DNA from: Roseivirga pacifica
GTDB taxonomy: Bacteria; Bacteroidota; Bacteroidia; Cytophagales; Cyclobacteriaceae
Assembly (NCBI RefSeq): GCF_900111145.1
Contig: NZ_FOIR01000002.1
Location: 930,001 to 994,000 of the forward strand
DNA: 64,000 bases
Direction: 5' to 3'
Positions 6,123 through 16,992 of the stretch are shown piece by piece. A program made the translations under genes and the position numbers. The number at the start of each line of letters is the position of its first letter. Within the stretch, counting starts at the first letter, position 1. A model generated the notes under the pieces. The model worked only from the letters and a program-made list of their open reading frames with translations. It ran no database searches and was not told where the DNA came from.

Positions 6123-9100
6123 TTATCTTTTAATCATTACTTTTTTGTTCACTACCGAATTACCGTTACTAAAGCGGACAATGTACACACCACTCTCGTA
6201 GCTACTCACATCCACCTGCAGTTTACTTTCGGTCACAGCCGCTCTATTGAACATTGGCTGGCCAGTAGTGCTGTAAATGTTCACATCTACCGGAAGACCG
6301 TACAACTCTGTCAGGTCGAGTGTTACCACTGTGCTTGCCGGGTTCGGATAAATATTGATTGTTGCTTCATCCATCAGCTGGTCATCAATGTCGGTAACAA
6401 TTACACCCGATCCAGATACGTTCATGGTTACTGGAGCGCCACCTTCATAATCGAAAGTGATTGTACCTGCATAAGCCCTGGCTTCTTCTGGAGTAAACAC
6501 CAAGCTGATCTCTCTGCTTCCGCCTACACCTAGTACAAACGAACCTGGCTGTACACTAAAGCCTGCAGCTGCTTCTGATACCCTGATCTCTACAGGTACC
6601 TCTCCATTATTCTCTACAAACCATGTTTTGGTTGTTGAGAAGCCTAGAATGGTCTCTTCGAACATTTCTTCACCTGTAACGGTGATGGAAGCTTCAAGCA
6701 CGTTGTCTACCGTAATGGTTAATACTTGTTCGAACGTTCCACCGAAACCATCATCTGTTTTTACTCTAATGCTATAGCTGTCCTTGGTTTCAAAGTCGAA
6801 GGCTTCGGCAGTTAATAACTGATCGCCATTGATGCTAAAGCTCGCATTGTCCGTATCGCCTGTACCTGCTACTAAAGTGTAAGTATGGCTATCGCCAGCA
6901 TCTTGGTCGGTTGTAGTGAATGTACCTACTAGCGATCCAATGGTACTGTTTTCCTCAATACTCGAGCTGCTTAAGCCAATGGCTGTTGGCAGGTAATTGG
7001 TTGTATAAACATCACCGCTTGCTGCTGTGCTGAAGGCGTTTGTTGCTGCATCAATAATTGAAGCATCTGCTTTAGCCGACAAACCAACAGTTCCCTGACC
7101 TGAGATACCATTTACATTCACCGTATAGGTTTTAGCATCTACCGCGGTTACCGAGTTGATACTTGCCGTTGCCGTACCGGTAACCACTGTTTCAAAGTCA
7201 GCGACATCTACTCCAATCACATCTTCAGAGAAGGTTACTGTGAAGTTAGCATCGGTATCTGCTGTGTTCAGTTGATCGGCTTCTGCCCTTGCAATGCTAC
7301 TTACAGCTGGCGCTGTGCCATCGAAAGTTGTGCTTATGGTATTTGCTGATGCTGCACTCGTATTGCCTGCTTGGTCATTCACTGTTCCTGCCGGTAGTGT
7401 TACGCTTACCGCTCCATCAGCCGATGGCGTTACAGTAGCTGTCCAAACCAAGCCAGCAGTAACTACTGAGAGGTCGGATGCCGTACCATTAGCAATGGTG
7501 AAATCGGTCAACTCAAGCCCTGTTACTTGCTCATCGTAAGCTACTGTTACGGTAAGTGCTTCATTTGTCAAGCTACCAGTGGCTGTACTCAATGTTGGAA
7601 TAGCCCTGATTCCATCAACATTGATGGCTGCCGTGCTGGCGGTATTGTTAAGCGTTAAGATCGCATCGGTTCCAAACTCACCTACTATGGTAGCTCCGTT
7701 CAGGTCGATGGCTGAACCAACCGTGATACCGTCTGTATCTAGGTCACCTTCGGCAATGGTGTAAGTAAATGTAGCGATGTTGCTTTCGCTTACTGTTCCA
7801 CTCAGTGTGGCTGCCTTCGTTTCTGTTCCAATTGTAATTGGTAGGCTTGGCGTACCTGTAATAGTTACAGGCAGCGTAAAGCTAGTCTCGAAAGTAAGCT
7901 TATCGCCTATCGCATACGTGTCTGCCGTAGGAACCGTTGTAGCGGTTACTACTGGAGCTGCAATTGTTGTAAACGTCCAAGCTGTTTTGTTTGTAGCACC
8001 TGAATAGCTATTACCAGCATCGTCTGTAATTGCTCCTATTTCAATAGAAACATAGAACTCTGTGCTTGGTGGCAACAATAGGTTTGTTGGAGCTATGGTT
8101 ACTTCAGATCCATTCACCACAACATTAGTACTTGTCACGTCTATAGTTTCCAATACCTCGTCATTGCTGCTCTGTGCAATGGTGATGTTCCCCATTCCTT
8201 TGTAAACATTTTCTCCAAAGTCCATGCTTAGCTTGGCATCTGGTAGAACGTCAATAGCATCATCGGCAGGTGACAAGGTAGCTTCCATGGTCTGGTCGAT
8301 TGTTGTTTGAGCAGTTACAGCTGTTCCTACATTGCTTGAGGCATCGGTCAATGTTAATGACAAGGTCAGTGTTCCATCGTTCAGTCCTGAAAGGTCTGCT
8401 AATGTCACCTGATCTGTGGCTGTAGCAATTGTTCCTGATCCTGTAACATTGGTTCCGCCATTATCTGAGCTCACCGTATAGTTATACGTTGTTCCAATCT
8501 CTGCGCCTGCAAAGGTGAAGGTGGTTGTAGCTGTTTCGGCTGACCCTATCAAGGCATCATTCAGTGTAATTGAATAACCAACAGGTGCGGTATTATCATC
8601 TTCATCGGTAATGGTTATTGTAGCTCCATCGGTAATATCGATGTTGTTTTCATCTACCGTTCCTGCAGAGATGTTGCTCATGCTCACAGTAAGTGTCTCC
8701 GTAGATTCTTCAATATTATCATCCGTAGGAGTAATAGTGAAGGTTTGCTGCTCTCCTGCCAATCCTGAGAAGGTCAGCTTTTGGCTAATAAGCGCAGTGT
8801 AATCTGACGTTGAAAGCGCTGTTACATCGGCAGTATTCAATTCTACAAAGAAGCCTCCGTCTACTGCATTGTCTAGAGTAGCGGTTAGGGTAATGGCTCC
8901 ATTAGCCTCTGCTCCACTTGCATCGGCAATGGTTACAGTTGCTCGATCAGTATTATTGATAGTTACAGTTGCTTCATCCGTAATATCAATATCTGCAGAA
9001 GCCGCAGTTGCTGGCGTCAGTCCACTCATTGAAACAGTAATTGTTTCATCTGCTTCAACCATAGCATCATCTGTAATAGATACTGTTACCGTTTGAGTTT

Positions 9101-12100
9101 CTCCTTCCGTACCTGCAAAAGTCACTTGCTCATTCACCAAGGCGGTAAAGTCAGTTCCCGCTGTTGCTGTTTCATCTGCTGTACTAACATTTACAGAAAC
9201 GCCACCATCTATTGCATTATCCAATGTTAATATAACTGTTGCTGTTCCATCTTCTTCATTCACCATCACATCTGCCATGGTGATAGACGCTTGGTCATCG
9301 TTGGTAATGGTTCCAACTCCTGTAGCATCAGAGATACTTACCTTTCTTCCTCCGGCTAGCAGGTTAGAAAGCGTAACATCGAATGTTTCGTCTGCTTCAA
9401 CTAAATCGTCATCTGAAACTACAACTGAAAGCGTTTGCGTTTCGCCATCGGTACCTGCGAAGTTCAAGGTTCCAGACCCTGAAGTATAATCGCTAGTAGA
9501 AAGTGCTGTTCCATCACTTGTTGCGAAATCAACCGTAATACCTTGATTAACATCACCAGTGAGTGTAACGGTAAAGGTCAATGTAGTTGTTGTTCCATCA
9601 GCATTTTCTGCCTTAGCAACATCATCAATAGCAAGTGTAGCGGCATCATCGTTTGTGATGGTTACCGTTGCCTCATCGGTTAGGTTAAAATCATCATTAT
9701 TTAGAGATGTATTGGTTACACTGCTCAACAATAACCTGAAGGTTTCATCAAGTTCAACCACATCATCATCTAGCACAGTGAAGTTGATGGTTTGCGTCTC
9801 ACCTGCTGTTCCTGCAAATGAAGCAATCTCATTAAATACTTCAGTGAAGTCATCGTTGTGGCCAGCTGTTCCGGCTGCTGAGTTTACATAAACATCGAAT
9901 GTTGCTGCTACCGCTTTGTCTAAAGTAAGCGTTGCTGTTCCAGTACCAGCATCTTCGCTTATTGTAACATCGGCAATGGTAATCACAGCTACATCATCGT
10001 TTGTAATAGTTACTGTTGCTTCATCAGTAATATCAATATCTGTTGAAGCCGCAGTCGCTGGTGTTAGTCCACTCATTGAAACGGTAATTGTTTCATCTGC
10101 CTCAACTATAGCATCAGCTGTAATAGAAATATCGAGCGTTTCTGTTTCGCCAGCTGTACCATCAAACGTAATGGTTTGAGTTGTTATTGGTGAGAAGTCT
10201 ACTCCGCCCGTGGCGGTACCATTTGTAGTACTAACATCTACTGAAAGGCCTCCTTCAACTGCATCATCTAAAGTGAAGGTTACCGTTGCTGTTCCATCAG
10301 CTTCGGCTACCGACACATCGGCTACTGTTACACTAGCAGTTGTTGTGTTTTCATTGGTCACCGAAACGCTCTGATCAATTACGGCATCGTAATTATCATG
10401 ACTTGCAGCATCATCAATACTCAAAGTGATCTTAACAGATTTATCAGTATCAACCTTTGAGTCATCAACACCCTGAACAGTTACCGTTTGCGGTACATTC
10501 CAGTTGCCTGAAGTGAAGGTCAAAGATGACTGATCTACTGTAACTTCTGATGTACTTCCACTTGAAACATTAATGACCACATCTGAAGCTGGCTCTGAAT
10601 CAAGCACAACATTGAAAGTATCTGTAGCACCTGACTCGTCTACTTCGGTAGAAGAAGCGGTCTCTGTAATAGTGAATCCTGCATTGTTAACGAATTCAAT
10701 TACCACATCGTCAGAGCTGATAGGGCAAACGCCATTACTAATCGTCCAACGCAAAGTATAAGTTACTCCTACAGTTCCTGTAAAGGTTGAAGTTGGGCTG
10801 TTGGCATCACTAAACACACCATTACCATCTCCTGCTACTTCTGACCAAGTTCCAGTTTCACTGAATCCTGAAGCAGTATTACCCGCTAAAGTAGCATTCA
10901 TAGTGGCAAGTGCTCCATCTATTTCCTGATCTGCTCCTGCCGCTGCAACGGTTACGTTATCGAAGAAGGTGATTTTAACTGTATCGTTACCGGAACAGCT
11001 TCCATTGTTTTCTGTCCATTGAAGCGTATAAGTAGTTCCTGCAGTTCCGGTGAACGCTGAAGTGTTACTAGTCGGAGTGGTGACTGTTCCACCTGCGCCA
11101 GATAGAATAGACCAAGTTCCGGTACTACCTGTACTAAACGAAGCACCAAGGAAAGTATTCGTTCCACATACATTTTGGTCTGATCCAGCATTCGCTTCTA
11201 CATCATCGCTCAAAGTAACGACAACATCATCTGAGCTAATTGGGCAAACACCATTACTGATTGTCCATCGTAGCGTATAGCTTACTCCTTTGGTTCCTGT
11301 AAAGCTAGAAGTTGGGCTATTTGCATCGGCAAAGCTTCCTCCTGCTCCAGAAACAACAGACCATGTACCGGTCTCTCTAAATCCTGAGGCCGCATTGGCT
11401 GCCATGGTAACTGAAGTGTTACATGTCTCTTGATCTGAACCTGCTGCTGCAACGGTCACGTTACCCAAGAAGGTAATTTCAACTATATCAGTATCGGAAC
11501 AACTTCCGCTATTTTCAGTCCACTGAAGCGTGTAGGTAGTTCCTACTGTTCCAGTGAATTTTGAAGTATTACTGCTTGGTGTAGTTACACTTCCTCCTGC
11601 TCCCGATAGAATTGACCAGCTTCCTGTACTACCTGTGCTATAAACTGCACCAAGGAAGGTTTGTGTTCCACATACATTTTGATCTGATCCAGCATTAGCT
11701 TCAACATCGTTTACTTCTACTGTAATCACCACATCATCTGAGCTGATTGGACATACACCATTGCTGATAGTCCAACGTAAGGTATAATTCACACCTTCTG
11801 TTCCTGTAAATGTCGCTGTTGGGCTATTCACATCGCTAAAGCTTCCGCCTGCACCAGACACAACAGACCAAGTTCCTGTTTCTCCAAAGCCTGATGCCGC
11901 ATTAGCTGATAATGCTGTAGGCCCACAGATATCCTTATCTAGGCCAGCATTCGCTGGTGTTGGGTTATCAAAGAATGTGATTTTTACCGTATCATTATCT
12001 GAACAGCTTCCGTTGTTTTCGGTCCACTGAAGGGTATATGTTGTACCTACTGTTCCAGTGAATTTTGAAGTATTACTGCTTGGTGTAGTTACACTTCCAC

Positions 12101-15100
12101 CAGCTCCTGATAGAATTGACCAGCTTCCTGTGCTGCCAGTGCTATATGAGGCTCCAAGGAAGGTTTGCGTTCCACAAACACTTTGGTCTGCACCAGCATT
12201 AGCTATTACATCCTGATTGAATGTAATCACAACATCATCAGAACTGATTGGACATACACCATTGCTAATGGTCCAACGAAGGGTATATGATACACCTCTT
12301 GCTCCTGTGAAAGTTGAAGTTGGGTTATTTACATCTGCAAAACTTCCACCTGCTCCGGCAAGTACCGACCAGGTTCCGGATTCACTAAATCCTGAAGCCG
12401 CATTAGCTGCTAAAGTGGTTGAAGTACTACATACCTCTTGATCTGCACCTGCAGCGGCAGCTGTTACACTATCATAGAATGTGATTTCTACGGTATCTGT
12501 ATCTGAACAACTTCCGTTTGTCTCTTCCCATTGAAGTGTGTAGGTTGTTCCTGCCACACCCGAGAAAGATGAATTTGTGCTAGATGGAGTTGTTATTGAA
12601 CCACCTGCACCTGAAAGAATTGACCATGAACCTGTGCTGCTTGAAATAGCTGAAGCTGATAAGAAGGTATTTGTTCCACAAACACTTTGATCTGCTCCGG
12701 CATTGGCCGACAAGAATGCAATTTCAACGTCATCGGTACTTGTGTTAGAACAAAGACTATTACTAGACGTCCAACGAAGTACATAAACTCTTCCTGCAAT
12801 TCCTGTAAAAGTGGCAGCCGGATCATTCACATCACTAAAGCTTCCGCCTGAACCAGAAACTACTGACCAAGTACCTATTTCACCGTCACCGTTAATTGTA
12901 TTTCCAGATAACGTAGCAGAGTTACTCTCGCAAATCAATTGGTCAGGACCAGCGTTTGCTGGGGTTAAAGCTGCACATATACCCACCAAAACATCTGCCG
13001 TAGACGGCACATTTGCTGGTAAATCAACTACAAGTGAATTTCCTACGGCATCATCAATTATGCCATCAGATACAGTAAATGAATTTATGGCAATTCCATC
13101 AGTATCTAATTCATTGGCCTGAACAGTATATCTGAACACAAGTGAACTTGTACCAGTACCAGACACGTACTGTGCTGCTCTGGCTGTATTTCCGATAGTA
13201 ATATTTAAGGAAGGAGGCGTTGCACAGCCCTCATCAATATTAACATTTTCGCTAAATGTTAAGGTGAAGTCTAGATTATCGCCTGACTCATAACTACCAC
13301 CTGTAGGAACTGAAACGCTAGAAATAGTAGGTGCAGTATTATCAATTGAATAAGTCTGGTCGCTAGACGGCTCTGTAGTTGATAACTCATTCCCTGCTTC
13401 GTCTTCTATTGAAACATTGGAAGCTAAGTTTAAACCTACCGTTCCATTAAAGCTGGCAATGTCTCCACCAGATACCGTAACATCATATGTTGAAGCCGTT
13501 AATTGGCTTACGGCAATTGTTGCTCCCGTAAGGCCGCTAACTGTAAAGTCATTTAAGTCTACACCTGTTACATCTTTGCTAAAGGTGGCTAAGAACACTA
13601 GCTGATCCGCAGCTGTTAACTCGCTAGAAGGGTTTTTCCTCGTAAAGCTTGTTACGGCTGGAACTATGTTGTCTAGGCTGTAACTCTCACTAGTAGTTGG
13701 TGCGACATCTAGTAAATTTTCAGGTATTTCAGCAGAAACTATGGTTTCAAAAGAGAGGTCATTAGAGGCTACAGGGCTAGAATCCCTATACAATTGCCCC
13801 CCACTTAGTGGATCATTATACATGGCATTAAACACGACATCCGTATTAAAAGGTGCGGCTCCATGGAAAATAATAGTGTAAACTTCTCCAGATGTAATTG
13901 CAGGAGGAGTAGTAAAAGTGAAGGTTTGATAGTCCAAACCATTAGAAGCTTCAAAATCAACCGTTTCAGTAGCTAAAACAGAACCCGAAAGACCTTCACC
14001 TTCAAATAGACGCATAGTAGCATTTGAATAAGCTTTAGAAAACGCACTTGTACGAATCATTATGGAGGTTAGGTAACCTGAATTATTTGCAGTGAATGAC
14101 TGACCAAAATTGTTACCTCCAGTTGAAGAAGCAACTAAGGTCTGACTTTGGTCTACCGCAGAACTTACTGCTGTTGTAATGTTGTTTGTTCCGCTTGTTC
14201 CATCTATACCATTTATATTTAGTTTAATGGTACCGTTAGAGTTGGTTACACCTGTAACTGTTACATCATATACACTGGCACTTACCGTAGAAACTGAAGA
14301 CACGGTTCCGTCAGCAGCGGCAGTTCCACTTAATGAGAAGTCTGTTACATCAACATTTTGAACACCCTCATCAAATGTCACTCTGAATATTACCTGATTG
14401 GCATTAGTAGTTTCTGAAGTAGGAGTATTTCTTACAATGCTTATTATTGAAGGTCTAGAAAATACTTTAATTGTAGCAACATAATCTCCAGAGCTATTTA
14501 CAAAGCCATCATTTACTTCAAATTGAAAGGATGAATTGATAGAACCATTCTGAATGTACTGTAAGTTGCCTGCATCCAAATCGGCCTTACTGATTTGTTG
14601 AGAAACCGAAACTGTTTCGCCAGCATCGAAGACATCATCGTTATCGGCATCTAAATATAAAGTACCATTTGTTGGTACAGATTCGATTAAGACATGATCT
14701 AAAGGATCTGAATCACTGTCGTTATAGCCAAAATCATTAGTCGAAAAGGTGTAAGTCAGATTCTCTGATGGATTTGCAGTGAAAGCAGAGGCGGTTGGGG
14801 CATTATTGGATACATCAGGAGTTATATTAATACCTGAATATTGATTAGCAGCTATATTAATAGGGCTCTGATTTGTAGTCCAATTAGCAGGATTGTGTAT
14901 TGCTGCTCTTACAACAGAAACTGTTCCTGTAAGTGTTCCTGTGTATTTAGCATTATCCGCCTCTCCTGTATTAGGAAATAAAGCTATAGCATTTTCCCCA
15001 TTTGTTAAACCTGCGGGCATACCCGAAGTATCTCCACTTGTTGTACTACAAGATCCACTAACATGAGTACAAGTAGAACAGCTAAGCCAACCGCCTGCAT

Positions 15101-15770
15101 CATCACATCCTACAGTGTGTACATAATTATCATCTCCGTAGATCCCAGCAATAAAAGTTGGATTAGTCGGTTCTACACCAGATGATGATTGATAAGCCAA
15201 TATACTGTCTCCCCCAAGTAAACTGAAGCCACTTCCAGACAGAAATGCTGTTCCGTGAGTAACGGTAAAGCTATCGCCTGAAGTTTCTATGATTGATATA
15301 ACAGTACCCATAGAAACTCCTCCTGCTGGTGCAGTCCAAGTAATATGATCTTCTGCATTTGTATACCAAACAGCATTTGTTGCATTCCAGCCTTTATCTG
15401 TAAAATAAATAACTTCACCTGCGGGTATATCCGTTAAAGCTATAAAAGTAAAGCCATCGTCTGAATCGGTATGATACCCCACAAACGCAATATCTCCAGC
15501 ATTAAGTGTATTTGATGGCTCATCCACATCCGTCACTGTTATAGCAAACTCCTCTGCATAATCAGCAGTAGTAGCACTGGAATATATCTGGTTTGTTCCA
15601 GCAATATTAGATGTATATCTGTCTGTATCAGTATTAAGATTATACGGAGTGATATTTGAGGTGTAATTCCCGGTATCAGAACCCGAAGATTCAACCCCTT
15701 GAAAAATTGATTGGGCATATGCTGCCTGATAGTACGTTAATAGAATTAAAAACAGAATGATTCTTTTCAT
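6123..15770 (-). CDS. Giant multidomain adhesin-like protein with T9SS C-terminal sorting domain
   Basis: 3215 residues. A signal peptide is cleaved near AYA-Q (residue 19/20). Approximate domains are: lamin-tail-like region 88-300; cadherin/Ig-like modules 318-540; an adhesin-type module 545-700; Ig-like modules to 930; Cys-paired PKD-like repeats 937-1690 (VCGTNTFL, GTWSVVSGAGG, GSCSDTDTV types); a sandwich module 1693-1806; five Calx-beta repeats 1808-2393 (each ending near DEATVTITNDD); further Ig-like/Big_5 modules to 2925; a cadherin-like module 2927-3025; an ASH-type module 3024-3125; and a type A sorting domain 3134-3215 (NIYPNPASTVVTLDL, then YIVRFSNGNSVVNKKVMIKR). It is probably exported by T9SS and anchored on the surface, for adhesion or matrix binding. 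No catalytic domain is evident. Confidence 0.92.
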   Translation of the reverse strand: MKRIILFLILLTYYQAAYAQSIFQGVESSGSDTGNYTSNITPYNLNTDTDRYTSNIAGTNQIYSSATTADYAEEFAITVTDVDEPSNTLNAGDIAFVGYHTDSDDGFTFIALTDIPAGEVIYFTDKGWNATNAVWYTNAEDHITWTAPAGGVSMGTVISIIETSGDSFTVTHGTAFLSGSGFSLLGGDSILAYQSSSGVEPTNPTFIAGIYGDDNYVHTVGCDDAGGWLSCSTCTHVSGSCSTTSGDTSGMPAGLTNGENAIALFPNTGEADNAKYTGTLTGTVSVVRAAIHNPANWTTNQSPINIAANQYSGINITPDVSNNAPTASAFTANPSENLTYTFSTNDFGYNDSDSDPLDHVLIESVPTNGTLYLDADNDDVFDAGETVSVSQQISKADLDAGNLQYIQNGSINSSFQFEVNDGFVNSSGDYVATIKVFSRPSIISIVRNTPTSETTNANQVIFRVTFDEGVQNVDVTDFSLSGTAAADGTVSSVSTVSASVYDVTVTGVTNSNGTIKLNINGIDGTSGTNNITTAVSSAVDQSQTLVASSTGGNNFGQSFTANNSGYLTSIMIRTSAFSKAYSNATMRLFEGEGLSGSVLATETVDFEASNGLDYQTFTFTTPPAITSGEVYTIIFHGAAPFNTDVVFNAMYNDPLSGGQLYRDSSPVASNDLSFETIVSAEIPENLLDVAPTTSESYSLDNIVPAVTSFTRKNPSSELTAADQLVFLATFSKDVTGVDLNDFTVSGLTGATIAVSQLTASTYDVTVSGGDIASFNGTVGLNLASNVSIEDEAGNELSTTEPSSDQTYSIDNTAPTISSVSVPTGGSYESGDNLDFTLTFSENVNIDEGCATPPSLNITIGNTARAAQYVSGTGTSSLVFRYTVQANELDTDGIAINSFTVSDGIIDDAVGNSLVVDLPANVPSTADVLVGICAALTPANAGPDQLICESNSATLSGNTINGDGEIGTWSVVSGSGGSFSDVNDPAATFTGIAGRVYVLRWTSSNSLCSNTSTDDVEIAFLSANAGADQSVCGTNTFLSASAISSSTGSWSILSGAGGSITTPSSTNSSFSGVAGTTYTLQWEETNGSCSDTDTVEITFYDSVTAAAAGADQEVCSTSTTLAANAASGFSESGTWSVLAGAGGSFADVNNPTSTFTGARGVSYTLRWTISNGVCPISSDDVVITFNQDVIANAGADQSVCGTQTFLGASYSTGSTGSWSILSGAGGSVTTPSSNTSKFTGTVGTTYTLQWTENNGSCSDNDTVKITFFDNPTPANAGLDKDICGPTALSANAASGFGETGTWSVVSGAGGSFSDVNSPTATFTGTEGVNYTLRWTISNGVCPISSDDVVITVEVNDVEANAGSDQNVCGTQTFLGAVYSTGSTGSWSILSGAGGSVTTPSSNTSKFTGTVGTTYTLQWTENSGSCSDTDIVEITFLGNVTVAAAGSDQETCNTSVTMAANAASGFRETGTWSVVSGAGGSFADANSPTSSFTGTKGVSYTLRWTISNGVCPISSDDVVVTLSDDVEANAGSDQNVCGTNTFLGASFSTGSTGTWSILSGAGGTVTTPTSNTSAFTGTAGTTYTLQWTENNGSCSGNDTVKITFFDNVTVAAAGADQEIDGALATMNATLAGNTASGFSETGTWSEVAGDGNGVFSDANSPTSTFTGTVGVTYTLRWTISNGVCPISSDDVVIEFVNNAGFTITETASSTEVDESGATDTFNVVLDSEPASDVVINVSSGSTSEVTVDQSSLTFTSGNWNVPQTVTVQGVDDSKVDTDKSVKITLSIDDAASHDNYDAVIDQSVSVTNENTTTASVTVADVSVAEADGTATVTFTLDDAVEGGLSVDVSTTNGTATGGVDFSPITTQTITFDGTAGETETLDISITADAIVEADETITVSMSGLTPATAASTDIDITDEATVTITNDDVAVITIADVTISEDAGTGTATLTLDKAVAATFDVYVNSAAGTAGHNDDFTEVFNEIASFAGTAGETQTINFTVLDDDVVELDETFRLLLSSVTNTSLNNDDFNLTDEATVTITNDDAATLAIDDVAKAENADGTTTTLTFTVTLTGDVNQGITVDFATSDGTALSTSDYTSGSGTLNFAGTDGETQTLSVVVSDDDLVEADETFDVTLSNLLAGGRKVSISDATGVGTITNDDQASITMADVMVNEEDGTATVILTLDNAIDGGVSVNVSTADETATAGTDFTALVNEQVTFAGTEGETQTVTVSITDDAMVEADETITVSMSGLTPATAASADIDITDEATVTINNTDRATVTIADASGAEANGAITLTATLDNAVDGGFFVELNTADVTALSTSDYTALISQKLTFSGLAGEQQTFTITPTDDNIEESTETLTVSMSNISAGTVDENNIDITDGATITITDEDDNTAPVGYSITLNDALIGSAETATTTFTFAGAEIGTTYNYTVSSDNGGTNVTGSGTIATATDQVTLADLSGLNDGTLTLSLTLTDASSNVGTAVTAQTTIDQTMEATLSPADDAIDVLPDAKLSMDFGENVYKGMGNITIAQSSNDEVLETIDVTSTNVVVNGSEVTIAPTNLLLPPSTEFYVSIEIGAITDDAGNSYSGATNKTAWTFTTIAAPVVTATTVPTADTYAIGDKLTFETSFTLPVTITGTPSLPITIGTETKAATLSGTVSESNIATFTYTIAEGDLDTDGITVGSAIDLNGATIVGEFGTDAILTLNNTASTAAINVDGIRAIPTLSTATGSLTNEALTVTVAYDEQVTGLELTDFTIANGTASDLSVVTAGLVWTATVTPSADGAVSVTLPAGTVNDQAGNTSAASANTISTTFDGTAPAVSSIARAEADQLNTADTDANFTVTFSEDVIGVDVADFETVVTGTATASINSVTAVDAKTYTVNVNGISGQGTVGLSAKADASIIDAATNAFSTAASGDVYTTNYLPTAIGLSSSSIEENSTIGSLVGTFTTTDQDAGDSHTYTLVAGTGDTDNASFSINGDQLLTAEAFDFETKDSYSIRVKTDDGFGGTFEQVLTITVDNVLEASITVTGEEMFEETILGFSTTKTWFVENNGEVPVEIRVSEAAAGFSVQPGSFVLGVGGSREISLVFTPEEARAYAGTITFDYEGGAPVTMNVSGSGVIVTDIDDQLMDEATINIYPNPASTVVTLDLTELYGLPVDVNIYSTTGQPMFNRAAVTESKLQVDVSSYESGVYIVRFSNGNSVVNKKVMIKR
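10700..12960 (-). repeat. Tandem ~510-bp coding repeats inside the giant adhesin
   Basis: The motif around ATCTGAGCTGATTGGACA recurs near 10715, 11230, 11740 and 12240, a spacing of about 500-520 bp, with a fifth partial unit to ~12960. Each unit encodes two PKD-like modules of ~85 residues. DNA-level similarity between units is high, which suggests recent duplication or gene conversion. Confidence 0.8.
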
Positions 15771-16164
15771 AAAAAAGTCAATTAAACTATATGAAGATGC
15801 TTGGTGATTCGTTTATGGAAGGACAGTTAGTATTTAAGAGATTCGGCTTCTCAAATGAGCTTTAAATATTCTCTTTGGCAAGAATGAACTCAATACTATT
15901 TTTCCAGTAGGCATTTCTAGCTCACTGGTTTTAAAAGGTTGCCTAACTGTATATTTCATGATCTTGGTGAAAGATATTGGCAGCCTGAGACAATAAACCG
16001 TGACTTCTGAAGTCAAGAAGTCATTGTCGCTCTGACCGCACTATGTGTCATTATTGTTCTAGTTGAGTCTCCAACAGACAATTGTAAAATCCTGTTAGAG
16101 GAGCTTTCGCAAAAAAACAACCTTCGCTCAAAAAAAAATTGTACAAATCGGAAGTACCTATTTT
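15771..16164. other. 394-nt gap upstream of the giant gene
   Basis: The gap lies between the start of the giant adhesin gene and the 3' end of an AraC gene, both on the minus strand. It is AT-rich with homopolymer A runs near 16110-16140. The adhesin promoter must lie here, but no clear TAnnTTTG box was found. The only ORF (60 codons) looks spurious. Confidence 0.5.
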
Positions 16165-16992
16165 CTAATCGACTCTTGCTTTGCGAAATAGGTAGGCAGC
16201 AGATTTTTTCTCTGCTCTAATTTCTCTAGGAGTTTTACCGCAGAACTGTTTAAAATCCCGAATAAAGTGTGCGTGATCATGGTAGCCCATTTCATAGGCT
16301 ATGTCAGAAAGTTTAGGAAAACTCTCCAAGTCATCAATCAATTTTAGAGACTGATTAAATCTAGTAAGCTGAATAAATCGTTTTGGAGAAAGACCAACAT
16401 GTTCCTGAAAAATGTTTGATATGTGTCTTTCTGAATAGCCCATCCAATAGGCAAGTTCACTAACTGACAGATTATATGCCTTGGCTTCTACAATCTTGTT
16501 GTATATCAGCTCTACGTCTTCTCGAATTGGGTTTTCATTAAGCTGTGAATGTATAAACCTCTGCATTCTGCCTACTAGCTGTGGAGTACTCAAGTTATCT
16601 ACATCGGTAGGCAAATCAGCCTTTTCTAAATCAATCAGGTCATTTAGGCGGGTAAAGGTATTCAGAATATCCCTGGGCTTAATCTTAAAAACCAAGCCTA
16701 GATAAACTGGATATATTGAAGCGGCTATCACATTCATTTTTGAATGTGTATATTTTGCAGTTCCATCTATAAAGGCCAAATAGTACCCGCTATTTACTAC
16801 TGAAACATTATCTGAGCCTTCAAACTCAACTTGAAACTCCTTTTCAGTTTTGATGTGAAAAAATGCTATCCTTCCAGAAGGCAAAAGGTAATCAGAGCGA
16901 TCGGCATCGGTACTGTAGCTTAATTCAAAGAATGATCTTACTACATTAGAAAGCTCCTTTTGAGGTTGGGTATGCCTTAGTTTGAGTGTCAT
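16165..16992 (-). CDS. AraC family transcriptional regulator
   Basis: 275 residues. The N-terminal ~150 residues are a Bacteroidota-type sensor region of the DUF6597-like group (LPSGRIAFFHI, then IYPVYLGLVFKI). The C-terminal double HTH starts at SVSELAYWMGYSERHISNIF and continues with FPKLSDIAYEMGYHDHAHFI, ending in GKTPREIRAEKK. It is transcribed toward the giant adhesin gene but separated from it by ~390 nt; regulation of that gene is possible but unproven. Confidence 0.88.
   Translation of the reverse strand: MTLKLRHTQPQKELSNVVRSFFELSYSTDADRSDYLLPSGRIAFFHIKTEKEFQVEFEGSDNVSVVNSGYYLAFIDGTAKYTHSKMNVIAASIYPVYLGLVFKIKPRDILNTFTRLNDLIDLEKADLPTDVDNLSTPQLVGRMQRFIHSQLNENPIREDVELIYNKIVEAKAYNLSVSELAYWMGYSERHISNIFQEHVGLSPKRFIQLTRFNQSLKLIDDLESFPKLSDIAYEMGYHDHAHFIRDFKQFCGKTPREIRAEKKSAAYLFRKARVD

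Noticed and set aside
10700-12960. Regular repeats considered as a possible CRISPR array
   Set aside because: Repeat period is ~510 bp, the repeats are in frame in a long ORF and encode PKD-like modules; there is no short spacer structure.
7294-14361. Many plus-strand open frames of 60-110 codons inside the giant adhesin gene
   Set aside because: They are antisense shadows made by its repetitive, Thr/Asp/Val-rich coding sequence; they show low-complexity Ser/Val composition and no protein features.
15834-16016. 60-codon minus-strand ORF upstream of the giant adhesin
   Set aside because: No recognisable features, no good start context, and it lies in an AT-rich promoter region. Treated as chance.
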